NCBI RefSeq assembly: GCF_963664735.1 | Contig: NZ_OY761553.1 | Location: 3,407,001 to 3,471,000, forward strand | Direction: 5' to 3' | Length of the DNA stretch: 64,000 nucleotides | From: an uncultured Cohaesibacter sp. | Lineage (GTDB): Bacteria; Pseudomonadota; Alphaproteobacteria; Rhizobiales; Cohaesibacteraceae | Part shown: positions 8,518 to 18,034 of the stretch, piece after piece | How positions within the stretch are numbered: the first letter of the stretch is position 1 | Layout: each line of letters begins with the position of its first letter | Translations under genes and position numbers: made by a program | Notes under the pieces: model-generated | Told to the model about the DNA's origin: nothing | What the model saw: only the letters and a program-made list of their open reading frames with translations | The model's database searches: none

Positions 8518-10146
8518 ATGACAACTCGCAAATCCAATAATCGGACCGAGGCTAAAGGCAAGCCGGTCAAAACCATTGATCTGACCGCAGAAGACGTGAC
8601 CAAGGTTGAGGCGTCTCAAGCTGAAGTTTCAGCGTCAATTTCGAAGCCTGCTGTAGCATCCAAGGCTGAGGCAGCACCTGAAAAGGCTGAAGAGACGGCG
8701 TCGGCTGTCGCGGCTGAAGACGCGGTTGAGGAAAAGACCGGAGAAGCCGTCGTTGCTTCTGATGGGCCGAAAGAAGACCTTCAAAACAAGGATCCTCTGG
8801 ACGAAAAAGCGCAAGCTGCTGTTGAAGAAAGCGCTAAAGCGGATGATGCCGGTGTTGCCGAGAAAGAGCCTTCGGCAGATGACCTCAAGCAACCGAGTGA
8901 GGATAGCGGGGGCGATGGTGCTTCCCCACCAAGCCCTGTTGTTCCTGCGGTGGATGCACCGAAAAGTGGCGGCTTTGCTGGTGGTTTTGTTGGCGGTCTG
9001 CTCGGTGGCGTGGCCATTGTCGCATTGGGTTATGTGGGTTTGCAGCAAGGATGGTTTACGCTTCCTTCTGACACCACCAAGGTTGATGCGCTTCAGAGCG
9101 AGTTGAAGCAGGTCGAAAACAAGCTCTCGGAGGTTCCTCGGGTTGACGTTGCCGCAATCGATCAGAAGCTTGCAGCACTGCAAGGCAAGATCGAAGGGCT
9201 TGGCGCAGCACCGGTGCAAGAAGAGGTTGCCAGTGAAGAAAACGCAGTGCCGGTGGATAGCAATAGTCCGGTCGGGTTGCAGCTGGAAGCCCTCACGGGC
9301 CGTATTGATGAGTTGAAGCAAAGCGTTGCTGCGATTGATGGTTTGAAGACAGAGCTTCTGGATGCCAAGGCACAATTGGCAACCCTTCAGGCGCAGACCG
9401 CAGAGCAAGGAGAGCTGATTGTAAGCAAGGCCGCCGAGCAGGCAGACGTGCTGGAAGAAGAGCTGAAGACTGCAAAGGATGAAATCCTTTCGTCAGCGGA
9501 TCGTCGGATCAATGATGTTGTCGTCCAGTTGGCCAATTTCTCCGACAAGATTTCCTCTGAGGCAACGGCCTTGGGCGAGCGTGTCACGGCTCTTGAAGAG
9601 AATAACCTGTCGGAGAAAATGCAGAATTCGGCACAGACCATTGCGCTGGCAGGGCTTGAGAATGCTGTTGCTTCCGGTGCCGACTATTCGCTGGCATTGA
9701 AAACCTTTGCCAATGTGGTTGGTGATCATGAAGCGGTTAAGGCGCTGGGGGCTTATGCGTCGACGGGGGCGCCGACTGCCAAGAAGCTGGCCTCTGATTT
9801 CCGCGCCAAATATGACGATATCTTGCGAGAAGCCGAAGGGGCGGGAGCAACCACATTGCTCGATAAATTCCTGATCAGTGCGCAGAGCATGGTCAAGGTT
9901 CACTCCTTGAATGGCGAACAGAAAGGCAAAAGCCTGACCAGCAGGCTCGGCGTCATCGAATTTCATGTCAAGCAGGGGGATCTGGTCAAGGCTGGAGAAG
10001 AATGGGACGCTCTGCCTGACGCAGCGCGTAATTCGAAAGCCGGTGCAGATTGGGTTGAAGGATTGAAGGCTCGCATTGCGGTGAATGCGGCAATGGACAC
10101 CATTCGCACTGAGTTTGGCACTGGTGCCAGCAATATTGCGAATTAA
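8518..10146 (+). CDS. Mitofilin-family (COG4223) inner membrane protein
   Basis: A 542-residue protein found between hemD and hemY in alphaproteobacteria and related to mitochondrial mitofilin/Mic60. The first 150 residues are an Ala/Glu/Lys/Pro-rich, probably disordered cytoplasmic region. One glycine-rich membrane helix follows at about residues 153-176 (GGFVGGLLGGVAIVALGYVG), then a long coiled coil (about 190-390) and a helical C-terminal domain with LDKFLISAQSMVKVHSL. In alphaproteobacteria the family is linked to intracytoplasmic membrane shape. ATG 8518 follows GAGGA. It ends 18 bases before hemY. Confidence 0.88.
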   Translation: MTTRKSNNRTEAKGKPVKTIDLTAEDVTKVEASQAEVSASISKPAVASKAEAAPEKAEETASAVAAEDAVEEKTGEAVVASDGPKEDLQNKDPLDEKAQAAVEESAKADDAGVAEKEPSADDLKQPSEDSGGDGASPPSPVVPAVDAPKSGGFAGGFVGGLLGGVAIVALGYVGLQQGWFTLPSDTTKVDALQSELKQVENKLSEVPRVDVAAIDQKLAALQGKIEGLGAAPVQEEVASEENAVPVDSNSPVGLQLEALTGRIDELKQSVAAIDGLKTELLDAKAQLATLQAQTAEQGELIVSKAAEQADVLEEELKTAKDEILSSADRRINDVVVQLANFSDKISSEATALGERVTALEENNLSEKMQNSAQTIALAGLENAVASGADYSLALKTFANVVGDHEAVKALGAYASTGAPTAKKLASDFRAKYDDILREAEGAGATTLLDKFLISAQSMVKVHSLNGEQKGKSLTSRLGVIEFHVKQGDLVKAGEEWDALPDAARNSKAGADWVEGLKARIAVNAAMDTIRTEFGTGASNIAN

Positions 10147-10164
10147 GGTGGGGGACAGAAGGTT

Positions 10165-11955
10165 ATGATTAAAGCACTCATCTTTTTTGCTGTCTTGCTG
10201 GCTATCGCGTTTGGCGGTTCTTGGCTGGCTGATCGTCCCGGAGAAATCATCATCAACTGGCCTTGGCTGGACATGGGGTTTGAAGTCTCGTTGCTCATGG
10301 GTTTTCTGCTCATCGTGGCTGCCATGGGGGTGGCCGTGGTCTTGTGGATCGTCATTAGGAGCATCTGGAATTCTCCTCGGTCAGTCACCGGCTTTTTCTC
10401 TTCCCGCCGTCGCGACAAGGGGTATAAGGCCCTGTCAACGGGCATGATTGCTGTTGGGGTCGGTGATTTGGCGCTGGCGCGCAAACAGGCCGCCAAGGCC
10501 CGCAAGCTGATTGGTCAGGAACCGATGACCCTGATGCTGGAAGCCCAGACCGCACAGCTGGCCGGGGATCCAACCAAGGCGCGTCAGAGCTTTGAGGCCA
10601 TGCTGGATACCGACGAAACCCGTGCACTTGGGCGTCGTGGTCTCTATATCGAGGCGCAACGGCGCGGCGATCTGGAAGAAGCCTTGCAAATGGCAAAGGC
10701 TGCTACGGACGAAAGCACCAAAACGCCGGGCTGGGCGGGTGCCGCGTTGTTCGATATGCAAACCGCTGCCATGGATTGGCAGGGTGCGTTGATTACCCTT
10801 TCGCAAAATCACGCCAACAGGCATGTTTCCAAGGAAGACTTCCGCCGTCAGCGTGCGGTTATTCTGACTGCACAGGCTATGGAGCTGGAAGAACAAGACG
10901 ATGCTGATGCAGCCATAAAGCCGCTGTTGAGCGAAGCTTGCAAGTTGGCTCCGGGGCTTGTTCCTGCAGTTACGCGTGAAGCTGGTATTCTCAATGATGC
11001 GCGCGATTATCGTAAAGCCTCCAAACTGGTTGAGGCTGCATGGCGCATTGAACCTCATCCAGAGCTTGCCAATGCCTATGCCTTTATCAAGGATGGCGAC
11101 ACCGCTCTTGACCGTCTCAAGCGCATTCGGGTGCTGTTTGGTCTTATGCCTGACCATACAGAATCCAAGTTGGCAATGGCGCGTGCCTTTATTGATGCCC
11201 GTGAATGGGCAGAAGCACGCAGTCTGCTAGAATCTATGGCCGAAAGCCATTTGACGCCACGTATTTGCATGTTGATGGCTGAACTGGAAGAAGGCGAAAA
11301 GAATGATTTCGGCCTTGTTCGTCAGTGGCTTGCGAGAGCTGTCGGCGCTCATCGGGATCCGGCCTGGACGGCAGATGGGCAGGTGAGCGAAAGCTGGCAA
11401 CCGATTTCGCCGGTTACGGGCAAGATTGATGCCTACGAATGGAAAGTTCCTGTCAGAGAGGCAGCCCATGTGGACCAGCCTGTCCTGGACAGCCGTGATC
11501 TGGAAGAAGAAACCTCTGACGAGGCTATGGTGTTGATTTCTTCTGAAGGAGGTAACAGCAAATCCAAGGCATTCGATGTTTCCGAAGCAGAGGTGGAGGA
11601 AATAGACCCTGAAGAGGCCGAACCGCAGAAGCCTGCAAACGATGCTGCCAAGGCTGATGAAAAGGCTCAAGAAGAAGCAACCAGATCTGAAGCCGAAGTG
11701 ATTTCGAAAGACAAAGTGGCATCGGAGGTGGTTGAAGCCGTGCCTCAAGCTGATGACGCTGATGAGAAAAAGCCAGAGGCTGACATAAAGGAAAGTAGCA
11801 AGGCCGAACCTAAAAGCGAACAGAAGGCTTCTGTTAAAGCTGAGGTCGAAAAACCCAAGGAAGTCGAGTTTCCGTTGTCGTATGCTCCGGATGATCCGGG
11901 CCCAAAAAAGGAAGCTGCCGGGCGCAAACCCGAGAAGCGGTTTAAACTATTCTGA
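10165..11955 (+). CDS. hemY: HemY-like inner membrane TPR protein
   Basis: A 596-residue protein of the HemY N-terminal family, of uncertain role, usually downstream of hemD. Two membrane helices lie at about residues 3-20 and 38-62. The following LSTGMIAVGVGDLALARKQAAKARKL segment is the family signature, and TPR-like helices continue to about residue 390. The last 150 residues are an acidic, Lys/Glu/Ala-rich tail, probably disordered. GAAGG precedes ATG 10165. It is the last gene of the hemC operon, with a terminator 20 bases after its stop. This is not the oxygen-dependent protoporphyrinogen oxidase also called HemY in Bacillus. Confidence 0.9.
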   Translation: MIKALIFFAVLLAIAFGGSWLADRPGEIIINWPWLDMGFEVSLLMGFLLIVAAMGVAVVLWIVIRSIWNSPRSVTGFFSSRRRDKGYKALSTGMIAVGVGDLALARKQAAKARKLIGQEPMTLMLEAQTAQLAGDPTKARQSFEAMLDTDETRALGRRGLYIEAQRRGDLEEALQMAKAATDESTKTPGWAGAALFDMQTAAMDWQGALITLSQNHANRHVSKEDFRRQRAVILTAQAMELEEQDDADAAIKPLLSEACKLAPGLVPAVTREAGILNDARDYRKASKLVEAAWRIEPHPELANAYAFIKDGDTALDRLKRIRVLFGLMPDHTESKLAMARAFIDAREWAEARSLLESMAESHLTPRICMLMAELEEGEKNDFGLVRQWLARAVGAHRDPAWTADGQVSESWQPISPVTGKIDAYEWKVPVREAAHVDQPVLDSRDLEEETSDEAMVLISSEGGNSKSKAFDVSEAEVEEIDPEEAEPQKPANDAAKADEKAQEEATRSEAEVISKDKVASEVVEAVPQADDADEKKPEADIKESSKAEPKSEQKASVKAEVEKPKEVEFPLSYAPDDPGPKKEAAGRKPEKRFKLF

Positions 11956-11974
11956 TCATTTTGATTAAGTTGAA

Positions 11975-12000
11975 AGAGCCCGGCTAAACCGGGCTCTTTT
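11975..12000 (+). terminator. Rho-independent terminator after hemY
   Basis: AGAGCCCGG (11975-11983) pairs with CCGGGCTCT (11989-11997) around a five-base loop, followed by TTT. It ends the hemC-hemY operon. Confidence 0.85.
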
Positions 12001-12212
12001 CATAACGGATCGATTTTCTTTGCAAAATTGTTCACGTCAAACCGAATTTTCCCCTGCAAGGCCATGATTGCCTCTTGCCCTTCATCATGGAATTGGCTAA
12101 GAGAAGCCACCCTGTTTTGATCATTTGATCAACGGTTTCGCTTTGGATTTTTCTCACGCAAGACCGGTTTAGGGCAATCTGGTAGGCTGTCACCTTTCTG
12201 ACTGTCTGGCAA

Positions 12213-12288
<76 letters not shown>

Positions 12289-13241
12289 TTTCTCCTCTTT
12301 CGAAATTTGACTAATCTAGCGGCCTAATGACATTGCTCATGATCCGGGCGTATTCAGGATCAGGTTGAGCAAAGCGCTTATCGGGTTAGATGGATATTCT
12401 GCTGTTTGAAAGCGAGCGGATTCATAGGCCTGGGGCCTTTCTCGCTGTGGTCTATGGTTGTTGAAACGAACAAACCCATTCCTGTGTTCGGTGCGCTTCA
12501 AAAGTGGTTTGTCGTTTCAATTTGGGCGAACAACAATCATTCAGTCAGATGTCGGCTCAACACGATTTCTGCGTGGGATGTATCACCTAAAAGGGGACGC
12601 GATTATCTGCGATGGCGCCCAATTGTATGCTGAAAAAGCGGGTTTGGCTTGTTGGCTATTCATCGGTTAAAATATTGTTTTTATGAATAGAAACTGAGTC
12701 TTAGGCAATTGAAACGCATTTTAGTCACAGGGTTATACCTCGTTTGTTGGATTACATCACATAAAAAATATTTCCTATATATTTCCGCTACCATGCGTTG
12801 TGCATATTAATTAAGCAGTTCATTGTTGCAAGTTATAGATTACTTCTTCTAGCTTTCTTATTACATTTTCTAAATGTGAAAAGAATATCATATGTTCAAA
12901 AATGTATACTTTTGCCTAATATTGGCTGATGTGGAGTTATATTTTGATATAATCATATGTTGTTACATATGTATATTATTTGTATGGGCAAGGTTGTCGA
13001 TCCGCTTTCTCATATTCAAAGAGTGTAATCTATATTTGTATCGGATTTTACATATCTAATTATTTCGATATGAATTAACTCATTGTTCTAAATCAACTAT
13101 TTTTTTCATGATAATTATCTTTATATATTTCTAATGTGTAAATTCAGACACAAATTAAATATAGAAATCTGACAATCTATCCTGCACTTTGCCGACATCT
13201 TTGATTGAATAATTCTTAATATGTTTGCAGGAGTTGGGGTC
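12289..13241. other. Long non-coding, AT-rich stretch between tRNA-Thr and the lipoprotein gene
   Basis: About 950 bases without a convincing gene. From about 12700 onward composition shifts sharply toward A+T. CATATG occurs at 12889, 12954 and 12966, the last two 12 bases apart, so this could be a bound upstream region. Short frames at 12406-12670 encode nothing recognisable. It probably holds the promoter of the surface-lipoprotein operon. I could not identify a Fur, Irr or RirA box with confidence. Confidence 0.6.
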
Positions 13242-14439
13242 GTGTCTGTCAATCATTCGTCGTCTTTTAAGCCAACAGTAGGACGCTCTCTTTTAACAGC
13301 ATCCGCTTGCGCTTTGTTAATGGTGTCTCTCACCGGGTGTGTCACGTCAGGGGGGAGTTCGAGCACAACGGCAAGCAGTTCAACTTCTTCGGGGACTGAT
13401 GGCAGCTCTTCGAGTTCTTCATCAAGCTCTGGTTCTTCGTCTAGTTCATCCTCTAGCGGAAGCTCGTCGTCTAGTTCTTCTTCCAGCGGAAGCTCTTCGT
13501 CTAGTTCCTCTTCTGACGGGAGCTCTTCTTCCGACGGCAGCTCAAGCTCAGGAAGTTCATCAACGTCATACACTCCGAGTTATGACTATCCAACTTTTGC
13601 GACACTGACGAGCAAAGATTACACAGTTAATCTCTATGGTACAGCTGCTACGAATGATTCCACCACTGCCGTTGCATATACGGGTGGGGGCGTATCGTTA
13701 ATTCTTGACGCGGATGGTTCAACAGTTACCTATACCGATGCTCAGGGAAATTCTTACACTGGCACCTTCGTGACAGATGGACCTGATGAGGGTTATGAAG
13801 CATATTTTGATACCGATGGGGACAGTACGACTGACTTTACCTTGGAGTTGGAGAGTTCCGATACCTCGAAATATGAGTATGTCTCTCGCTTCTATCAGGA
13901 AAATGCAGACGGAAGCACTGATTACGACACATTGGGTGTTCTCGGTGTTACGACCCACCGGTGATGACGTTCCTACCAGTGGTTCGGCAACATACACAGG
14001 TGAAGCTTCAGGCGGCTACGTCACCAGTGATGGTAGCTCCAAGCAAGCAATCATGGGTGATATGACTGCAAGCGCGGACTTTGGCGCAGGTACTGTTGAT
14101 GTGACGGTTTCAAACCTTACCGGCTATGATGAGGCTACCAACTCGGCAGATACTTCAGCTGATTTGTTGTTTGATAGCGCTTCTGCTTCGATGGTTCTGA
14201 ACTCTAGCTATAGAAACAACTTCTATAACGAAAACAGTAGTGACGTAACTTACTCTAAAAATGGCAGTGAAGTAGACATCTCAAGCTTCACCGGTAGTGA
14301 TAACACAAATAGTGCGAGTGGTTCGTTCTATGGCTTTGACACCACTGATGGTAATCCTGCTGAAATTGGCGGATCGATTACTTCCGAAGGCAGTGATGGT
14401 CAGGTTATCGTCAACTATGTTGGTGCAAAGACTGAGTAA
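13242..14439 (+). pseudogene. TbpB-like Slam-dependent surface lipoprotein, interrupted by a frameshift
   Basis: Two adjoining frames together make one protein of about 398 residues. The first (13242-13964) starts at GTG 13242 behind GCAGGAG and has a lipoprotein signal with lipobox LTGC (Cys33). It continues with a serine-rich linker of some 75 residues and a beta-rich domain reaching DYDTLGVLGV, then stops at 13962. The second frame, open to 14439, continues PTGDDVPTSGSATYTGEASG, the characteristic entry to the TbpB/factor-H-binding-protein-like barrel, and ends FYGFDTTDGNPAEIGG. Removing one base at about 13953 joins them as GVTPTGDD. The next gene is a Slam homologue, the exporter of this class. 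The break may be a real mutation or an assembly error; no homopolymer sits at the junction. Confidence 0.8.
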
Positions 14440-14448
14440 GCCAATCCA

Positions 14449-15747
14449 ATGACTTGTCTCAAGCGTAAGTTTTCCAGCTCCGCCGCGATTGCGGGGCTGG
14501 TGCTTCTTTCTTGTAGCCAGATGGCATTTGCTTATCCAGCCAAGATAGATAACGCGATTTCACATCTTTTAAATATGGGCAAGTTTGCAGAAGCAGAACA
14601 GCTGCTCGAGAAGAACCATCCTTCTGAAGCGGATCGCCTTTTTTTCAAGGGTCGCGTGCAGAAGGCTCACGGGCATCTTCGAGAATCTGTCGACACATTC
14701 CGCGAAGTGCTTCGTATAGAGCCAAGTCACATCAACGCCAAGCGCGAGCTGGCGCATTCCCTGATGCTGCTCAAAGACTATGATGTTGCTGAGTTTCATT
14801 TCAAGGAGTTGATGGAAGTCGACAAAAACACCGACATGCGGGATAGCTACCAGAATTTTATTGGTAGTATTCAACGGAACAAGCCTTTTGGCTACAGTGT
14901 CGGCTTTGCAGCATTGCCATCAACAAATGTCAATCGCGGCTCGATAAATCAGTATTTCGACACCACACTTGGTCGCTTTGTCATCGATGACGATAGCAAG
15001 GCGGAGAGTGGCGTGGGTGCTCAGATTTCTGGTTCAGCATTCTACCGGCACCAAATCAACAAGACAGATCGCGTTGTATTATCTGGGTTCGTTGCTGGGA
15101 ATCTGTATGCAAATGATGAATTTGACAGCCTGTCAAATCGGCTATCAATCAATTTTGAGAAGCGGAAGTCTGACTGGTATTTTGCCCTCGGGCCTTATTT
15201 CCAGCGGAACTGGAAAAACGATGATTCCAGCAACTCAGTTCCAGGTGTTCAGTTTGCAGTCGGGAAAAGAATAAACGAGAAGTGGTCTGCCTTGTTCTCG
15301 TCTCTTTATGAGTACCGTTTTTATGATATTCAAGACCGCAATGATGGCGGGTATGTCTCTGGTACTGCCTCTGTGACGAGACATTTTGGACAAACACTGG
15401 CTGTTTCTGTCGGCTTAGGGGTGGAACGCAGTAATCCCGAGAAAGACTATGCTCGATACAATGGCGTGAAAGCTGTCTTGCAAGCGTCGAAGCAATGGAA
15501 GGGCGGGCTCTTTACCAGTGCCAAGCTGGAAGGGACAGAGCGCTTTTATGACAATAAATTCCCGTTGCTTGGTTATGAACGGAGAGACGATGTGCTGAAG
15601 GTCTCGGGCACCGTGGGGCATAACGCTATCAGTTATAAAGGCTTCACTCCTCGCTTGACTTGCGCTTATACCTATAACCAATCCAATGTATCACTCTATG
15701 AGTATAACGCAGCGGAATGCCAGGTTGGATTGACCCGCGATTTCTGA
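14449..15747 (+). CDS. Surface lipoprotein assembly modifier (Slam, DUF560) outer membrane protein
   Basis: A 432-residue exported protein. The signal peptide runs to about residue 28 (QMAFA before YPAK). Residues 30-135 are TPR-like helices (FAEAEQLLEKNHPSEADRLF, SVDTFREVLRIEPSHINAKR). From about 150 to the end it is beta-barrel, with alternating strands and a terminal CQVGLTRDF. This is the Slam layout: a periplasmic TPR domain and a C-terminal barrel (PF04575) that moves TbpB/HpuA/fHbp-like lipoproteins to the cell surface. It starts nine bases after the TbpB-like lipoprotein, its likely substrate. Alternatives such as another TPR-barrel porin are less likely given that neighbour. Confidence 0.85.
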   Translation: MTCLKRKFSSSAAIAGLVLLSCSQMAFAYPAKIDNAISHLLNMGKFAEAEQLLEKNHPSEADRLFFKGRVQKAHGHLRESVDTFREVLRIEPSHINAKRELAHSLMLLKDYDVAEFHFKELMEVDKNTDMRDSYQNFIGSIQRNKPFGYSVGFAALPSTNVNRGSINQYFDTTLGRFVIDDDSKAESGVGAQISGSAFYRHQINKTDRVVLSGFVAGNLYANDEFDSLSNRLSINFEKRKSDWYFALGPYFQRNWKNDDSSNSVPGVQFAVGKRINEKWSALFSSLYEYRFYDIQDRNDGGYVSGTASVTRHFGQTLAVSVGLGVERSNPEKDYARYNGVKAVLQASKQWKGGLFTSAKLEGTERFYDNKFPLLGYERRDDVLKVSGTVGHNAISYKGFTPRLTCAYTYNQSNVSLYEYNAAECQVGLTRDF

Positions 15748-15898
15748 GCGCTTTTGGCGCCTGTTGTTCCGGGAGCCTGACTAGAAGCTTTTTGATTTCT
15801 ACGATTTGGCTCCGGCACATCTTTGCTTATGCAGGATATGCCGGAGATATTTTCTGGACCGTAAGCAAAATTTATAAACTGGCAATCGAACCGCTTAA

Positions 15899-17689
15899 CT
15901 AAAGAAACAGGTCTACTTTTTCGAATTTTGTTACATCGATGATGCCCACATCCGAGATGCGGATTTCAGGGATGACCACCAGCCCAAGCAGGGAATGCTG
16001 CATGTTGGCGTTGTTGAGCGTACAGCCACAAGCGGCCATGGCTTCAACCATTTTGATTGCCTTCATTGCGACGATTTCAGCGCGCTCTTCAGACATCAAG
16101 CCCGCGATGGCCAGTTCTACCGTTGCCAGTTCCTTGCCTTCCGAGAAGACGGTGATGCCACCACCCACCTTGCCAAGATGATTGGCCGCTGCTGCCATGT
16201 CTTGCTTGGAGGTGCCGACAACAATCATGTGGTGGCTGTCATGGGCGACAGTGGAAGCCACAGCGCATGGCTTGTTATAGCCAAAGCCGGAGACAAAGCC
16301 GTTGACGACGCCGCCAGTGCCCTTGTGGCGCTCAACCAGAGCGATCTGGCAAACGTCTGCCTCTGCATCCATTTCCACCAGTCCCTGCTCTACTGGTAAA
16401 GTGTGCTCCAGCGCTTTGGTCGGGGCCTGATTTTCAATGACGCCAATGACGCGCGCGCGCACCTGATTGGCTCCCTCTGGCGCATGGATGTCGAAATCTT
16501 CAGCAGAAAGGGTCTTGCCGAGTTTCACAGTGTTGCGGCAGAAGTCGGGATATTTGACTTCGGGAATATCGATCAGCAGTTTCTGGTCTTCTGCAACGAC
16601 CTGCCCCTGCGCCATGACCAGCTCGATTGGCAGGCTGACGAGATCGGATGAGAGAATGATGTCGGCTCTGCGGCCTGGCGTGATGGAACCAATGTCTCGG
16701 TCCATGCCGAAATGCTGGGCAGCGTTCAGCGTTGCCATCTGAATGGCGGTAACAGGTTTGAGCCCTTGTGCAATCGCATGGCGCACCACGCGGTTCATAT
16801 GGCCATCATTGACGATGGTGCCGGAATGGCTGTCATCGGTGCAAAGAATGAAGCTGCGCGGGTCAAGTCCGTCCTCGGTGATGGCCTTGACCTGTTCGGC
16901 TACGTCATACCATGCCGAGCCAAGACGCATCATGGGACGCATACCTTGACGAGCGCGGGCGATGGCGTCTTCCTTGCGGGTGCCTTCATGGTCATCGGCA
17001 GGGCCGCCCGCGACATAGCCATGGAACATGAGGCCCAGTTCCGGGGTCGGGAAGTGGCCGCCGACTGTCTTGCCCGCGTCCTGTGTGGCTGCGATTTCTC
17101 CGAGCATCTTGGGGTCACCCATGGCAACGCCGGGGAAATTCATCATTTCACCCAAACCGCAGATCTGCGGCCAAGTGAGCGCTTCCTTGACATCATCCAC
17201 GGTGATTTCTGCGCCAGCATTCTCCAGACCCGGAGCGGAAGGCACGCAGGAGGGCACTTGCACCTGAATGTTGATTGGCATGTTGGCGGCATCGTCATGC
17301 ATCACCTTCACGCCCTTGAGGCCCAGTACGTTGGCGATTTCATGAGGGTCGATGAACATGGATGTGGTGCCGTTGGGAATGACCGCACGGGCAAATTCAC
17401 TCACCGTGATCATGCCGCTTTCCACATGCATGTGCGCGTCGCACAGACCCGGCACCATATAGCGGCCATTGGCCTCGATAACCTTGGTCTCGTCACCGAT
17501 GGCGTGGCTGGCATCAGTTCCGACATAGGCGATGCGGCCGCCGGAAATGGCGACGTCCGTGTCAGGAATGATTTCGCCGGTATGGACATTGACCCATTTG
17601 CCCTTGCGAATGACGCTGTCGGCCATGCGCCTCCCCATAGCCACATCAATCAATTGTGGTGCAAGTTCACTCCAGGATGGGATAGGCAT
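15899..17689 (-). CDS. ade: Adenine deaminase
   Basis: Converts adenine to hypoxanthine and ammonia in purine salvage. The 596-residue protein has the amidohydrolase metal motif LCDAHMHVESGM, then DPHEIANVLG, GHFPTPELG, CTDDSHSGTIVNDGHMN, and MATLNAAQHFGMDRDIGSI. Its C-terminal half carries the Ade-specific domain (VASTVAHDSHHMIVVGTS, GGGITVF, CGCTLNNANMQHSLL). ATG 17689 follows GGAGGT and gives the start MPIPSWSELAP; the frame is open 17 codons further upstream but without a better start. It is a single-gene unit. No purine riboswitch is apparent in front of it. Confidence 0.94.
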   Translation of the reverse strand: MPIPSWSELAPQLIDVAMGRRMADSVIRKGKWVNVHTGEIIPDTDVAISGGRIAYVGTDASHAIGDETKVIEANGRYMVPGLCDAHMHVESGMITVSEFARAVIPNGTTSMFIDPHEIANVLGLKGVKVMHDDAANMPINIQVQVPSCVPSAPGLENAGAEITVDDVKEALTWPQICGLGEMMNFPGVAMGDPKMLGEIAATQDAGKTVGGHFPTPELGLMFHGYVAGGPADDHEGTRKEDAIARARQGMRPMMRLGSAWYDVAEQVKAITEDGLDPRSFILCTDDSHSGTIVNDGHMNRVVRHAIAQGLKPVTAIQMATLNAAQHFGMDRDIGSITPGRRADIILSSDLVSLPIELVMAQGQVVAEDQKLLIDIPEVKYPDFCRNTVKLGKTLSAEDFDIHAPEGANQVRARVIGVIENQAPTKALEHTLPVEQGLVEMDAEADVCQIALVERHKGTGGVVNGFVSGFGYNKPCAVASTVAHDSHHMIVVGTSKQDMAAAANHLGKVGGGITVFSEGKELATVELAIAGLMSEERAEIVAMKAIKMVEAMAACGCTLNNANMQHSLLGLVVIPEIRISDVGIIDVTKFEKVDLFL

Positions 17690-18034
17690 AAAGACCTCCG
17701 AATTCAGTTTTGCAATCAAGTCATATTTGGTCCGACACATTGGGCGGGAACGCCTGTGCTGTCAAGAAATGCTGACGCGATTGGGATGTTTCATTCTATG
17801 AGGGGTTGGATGGGAGGGGAGATTTCTTCAAACCCTACCGAAATTTAATCTTTTGCCCTGTCGATGAACAAATTTTCGCCATAAGCGAGTCTCTTAACGG
17901 GAACATTCAAGATCTGCTTTTGCTCTCAGGTTTTAGCCGAAGAGGGGAAGCGTGATCACTCCGGGGGAATGGTGCATTACCGGTTTGTTGTCCGGTGTCT
18001 GGTGCTTTGCCTTCCCTGTCCAATTGTTGAGTAG
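17690..18034. other. Intergenic region between ade and a small secreted protein gene
   Basis: This stretch of 345 bases holds the ade promoter on the minus strand and possibly a promoter for the plus-strand gene. I see no terminator, repeat or RNA structure that stands out. Confidence 0.4.

Noticed and set aside
12406..12670. Two short plus-strand frames after tRNA-Thr
   Set aside because: No ribosome-binding site, no family resemblance, and they end where composition changes; treated as non-coding.
13380..13560. Serine-codon repeats in the lipoprotein linker as a phase-variation tract
   Set aside because: The repeats are multiples of three, so slippage would change linker length, not frame; the actual frame change is 400 bases downstream.
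13945..13964. Programmed ribosomal frameshift at the lipoprotein break
   Set aside because: No slippery heptamer or following pseudoknot could be seen, so mutation or sequencing error is more likely.
16712..17848. Long open frame on the plus strand opposite adenine deaminase
   Set aside because: Its product is His/Gly-rich without any family motif, and it mirrors a clearly conserved gene on the other strand; the codon bias of ade explains it.
17690..17950. Purine riboswitch upstream of adenine deaminase
   Set aside because: I could not find the conserved three-way-junction core on the minus strand.
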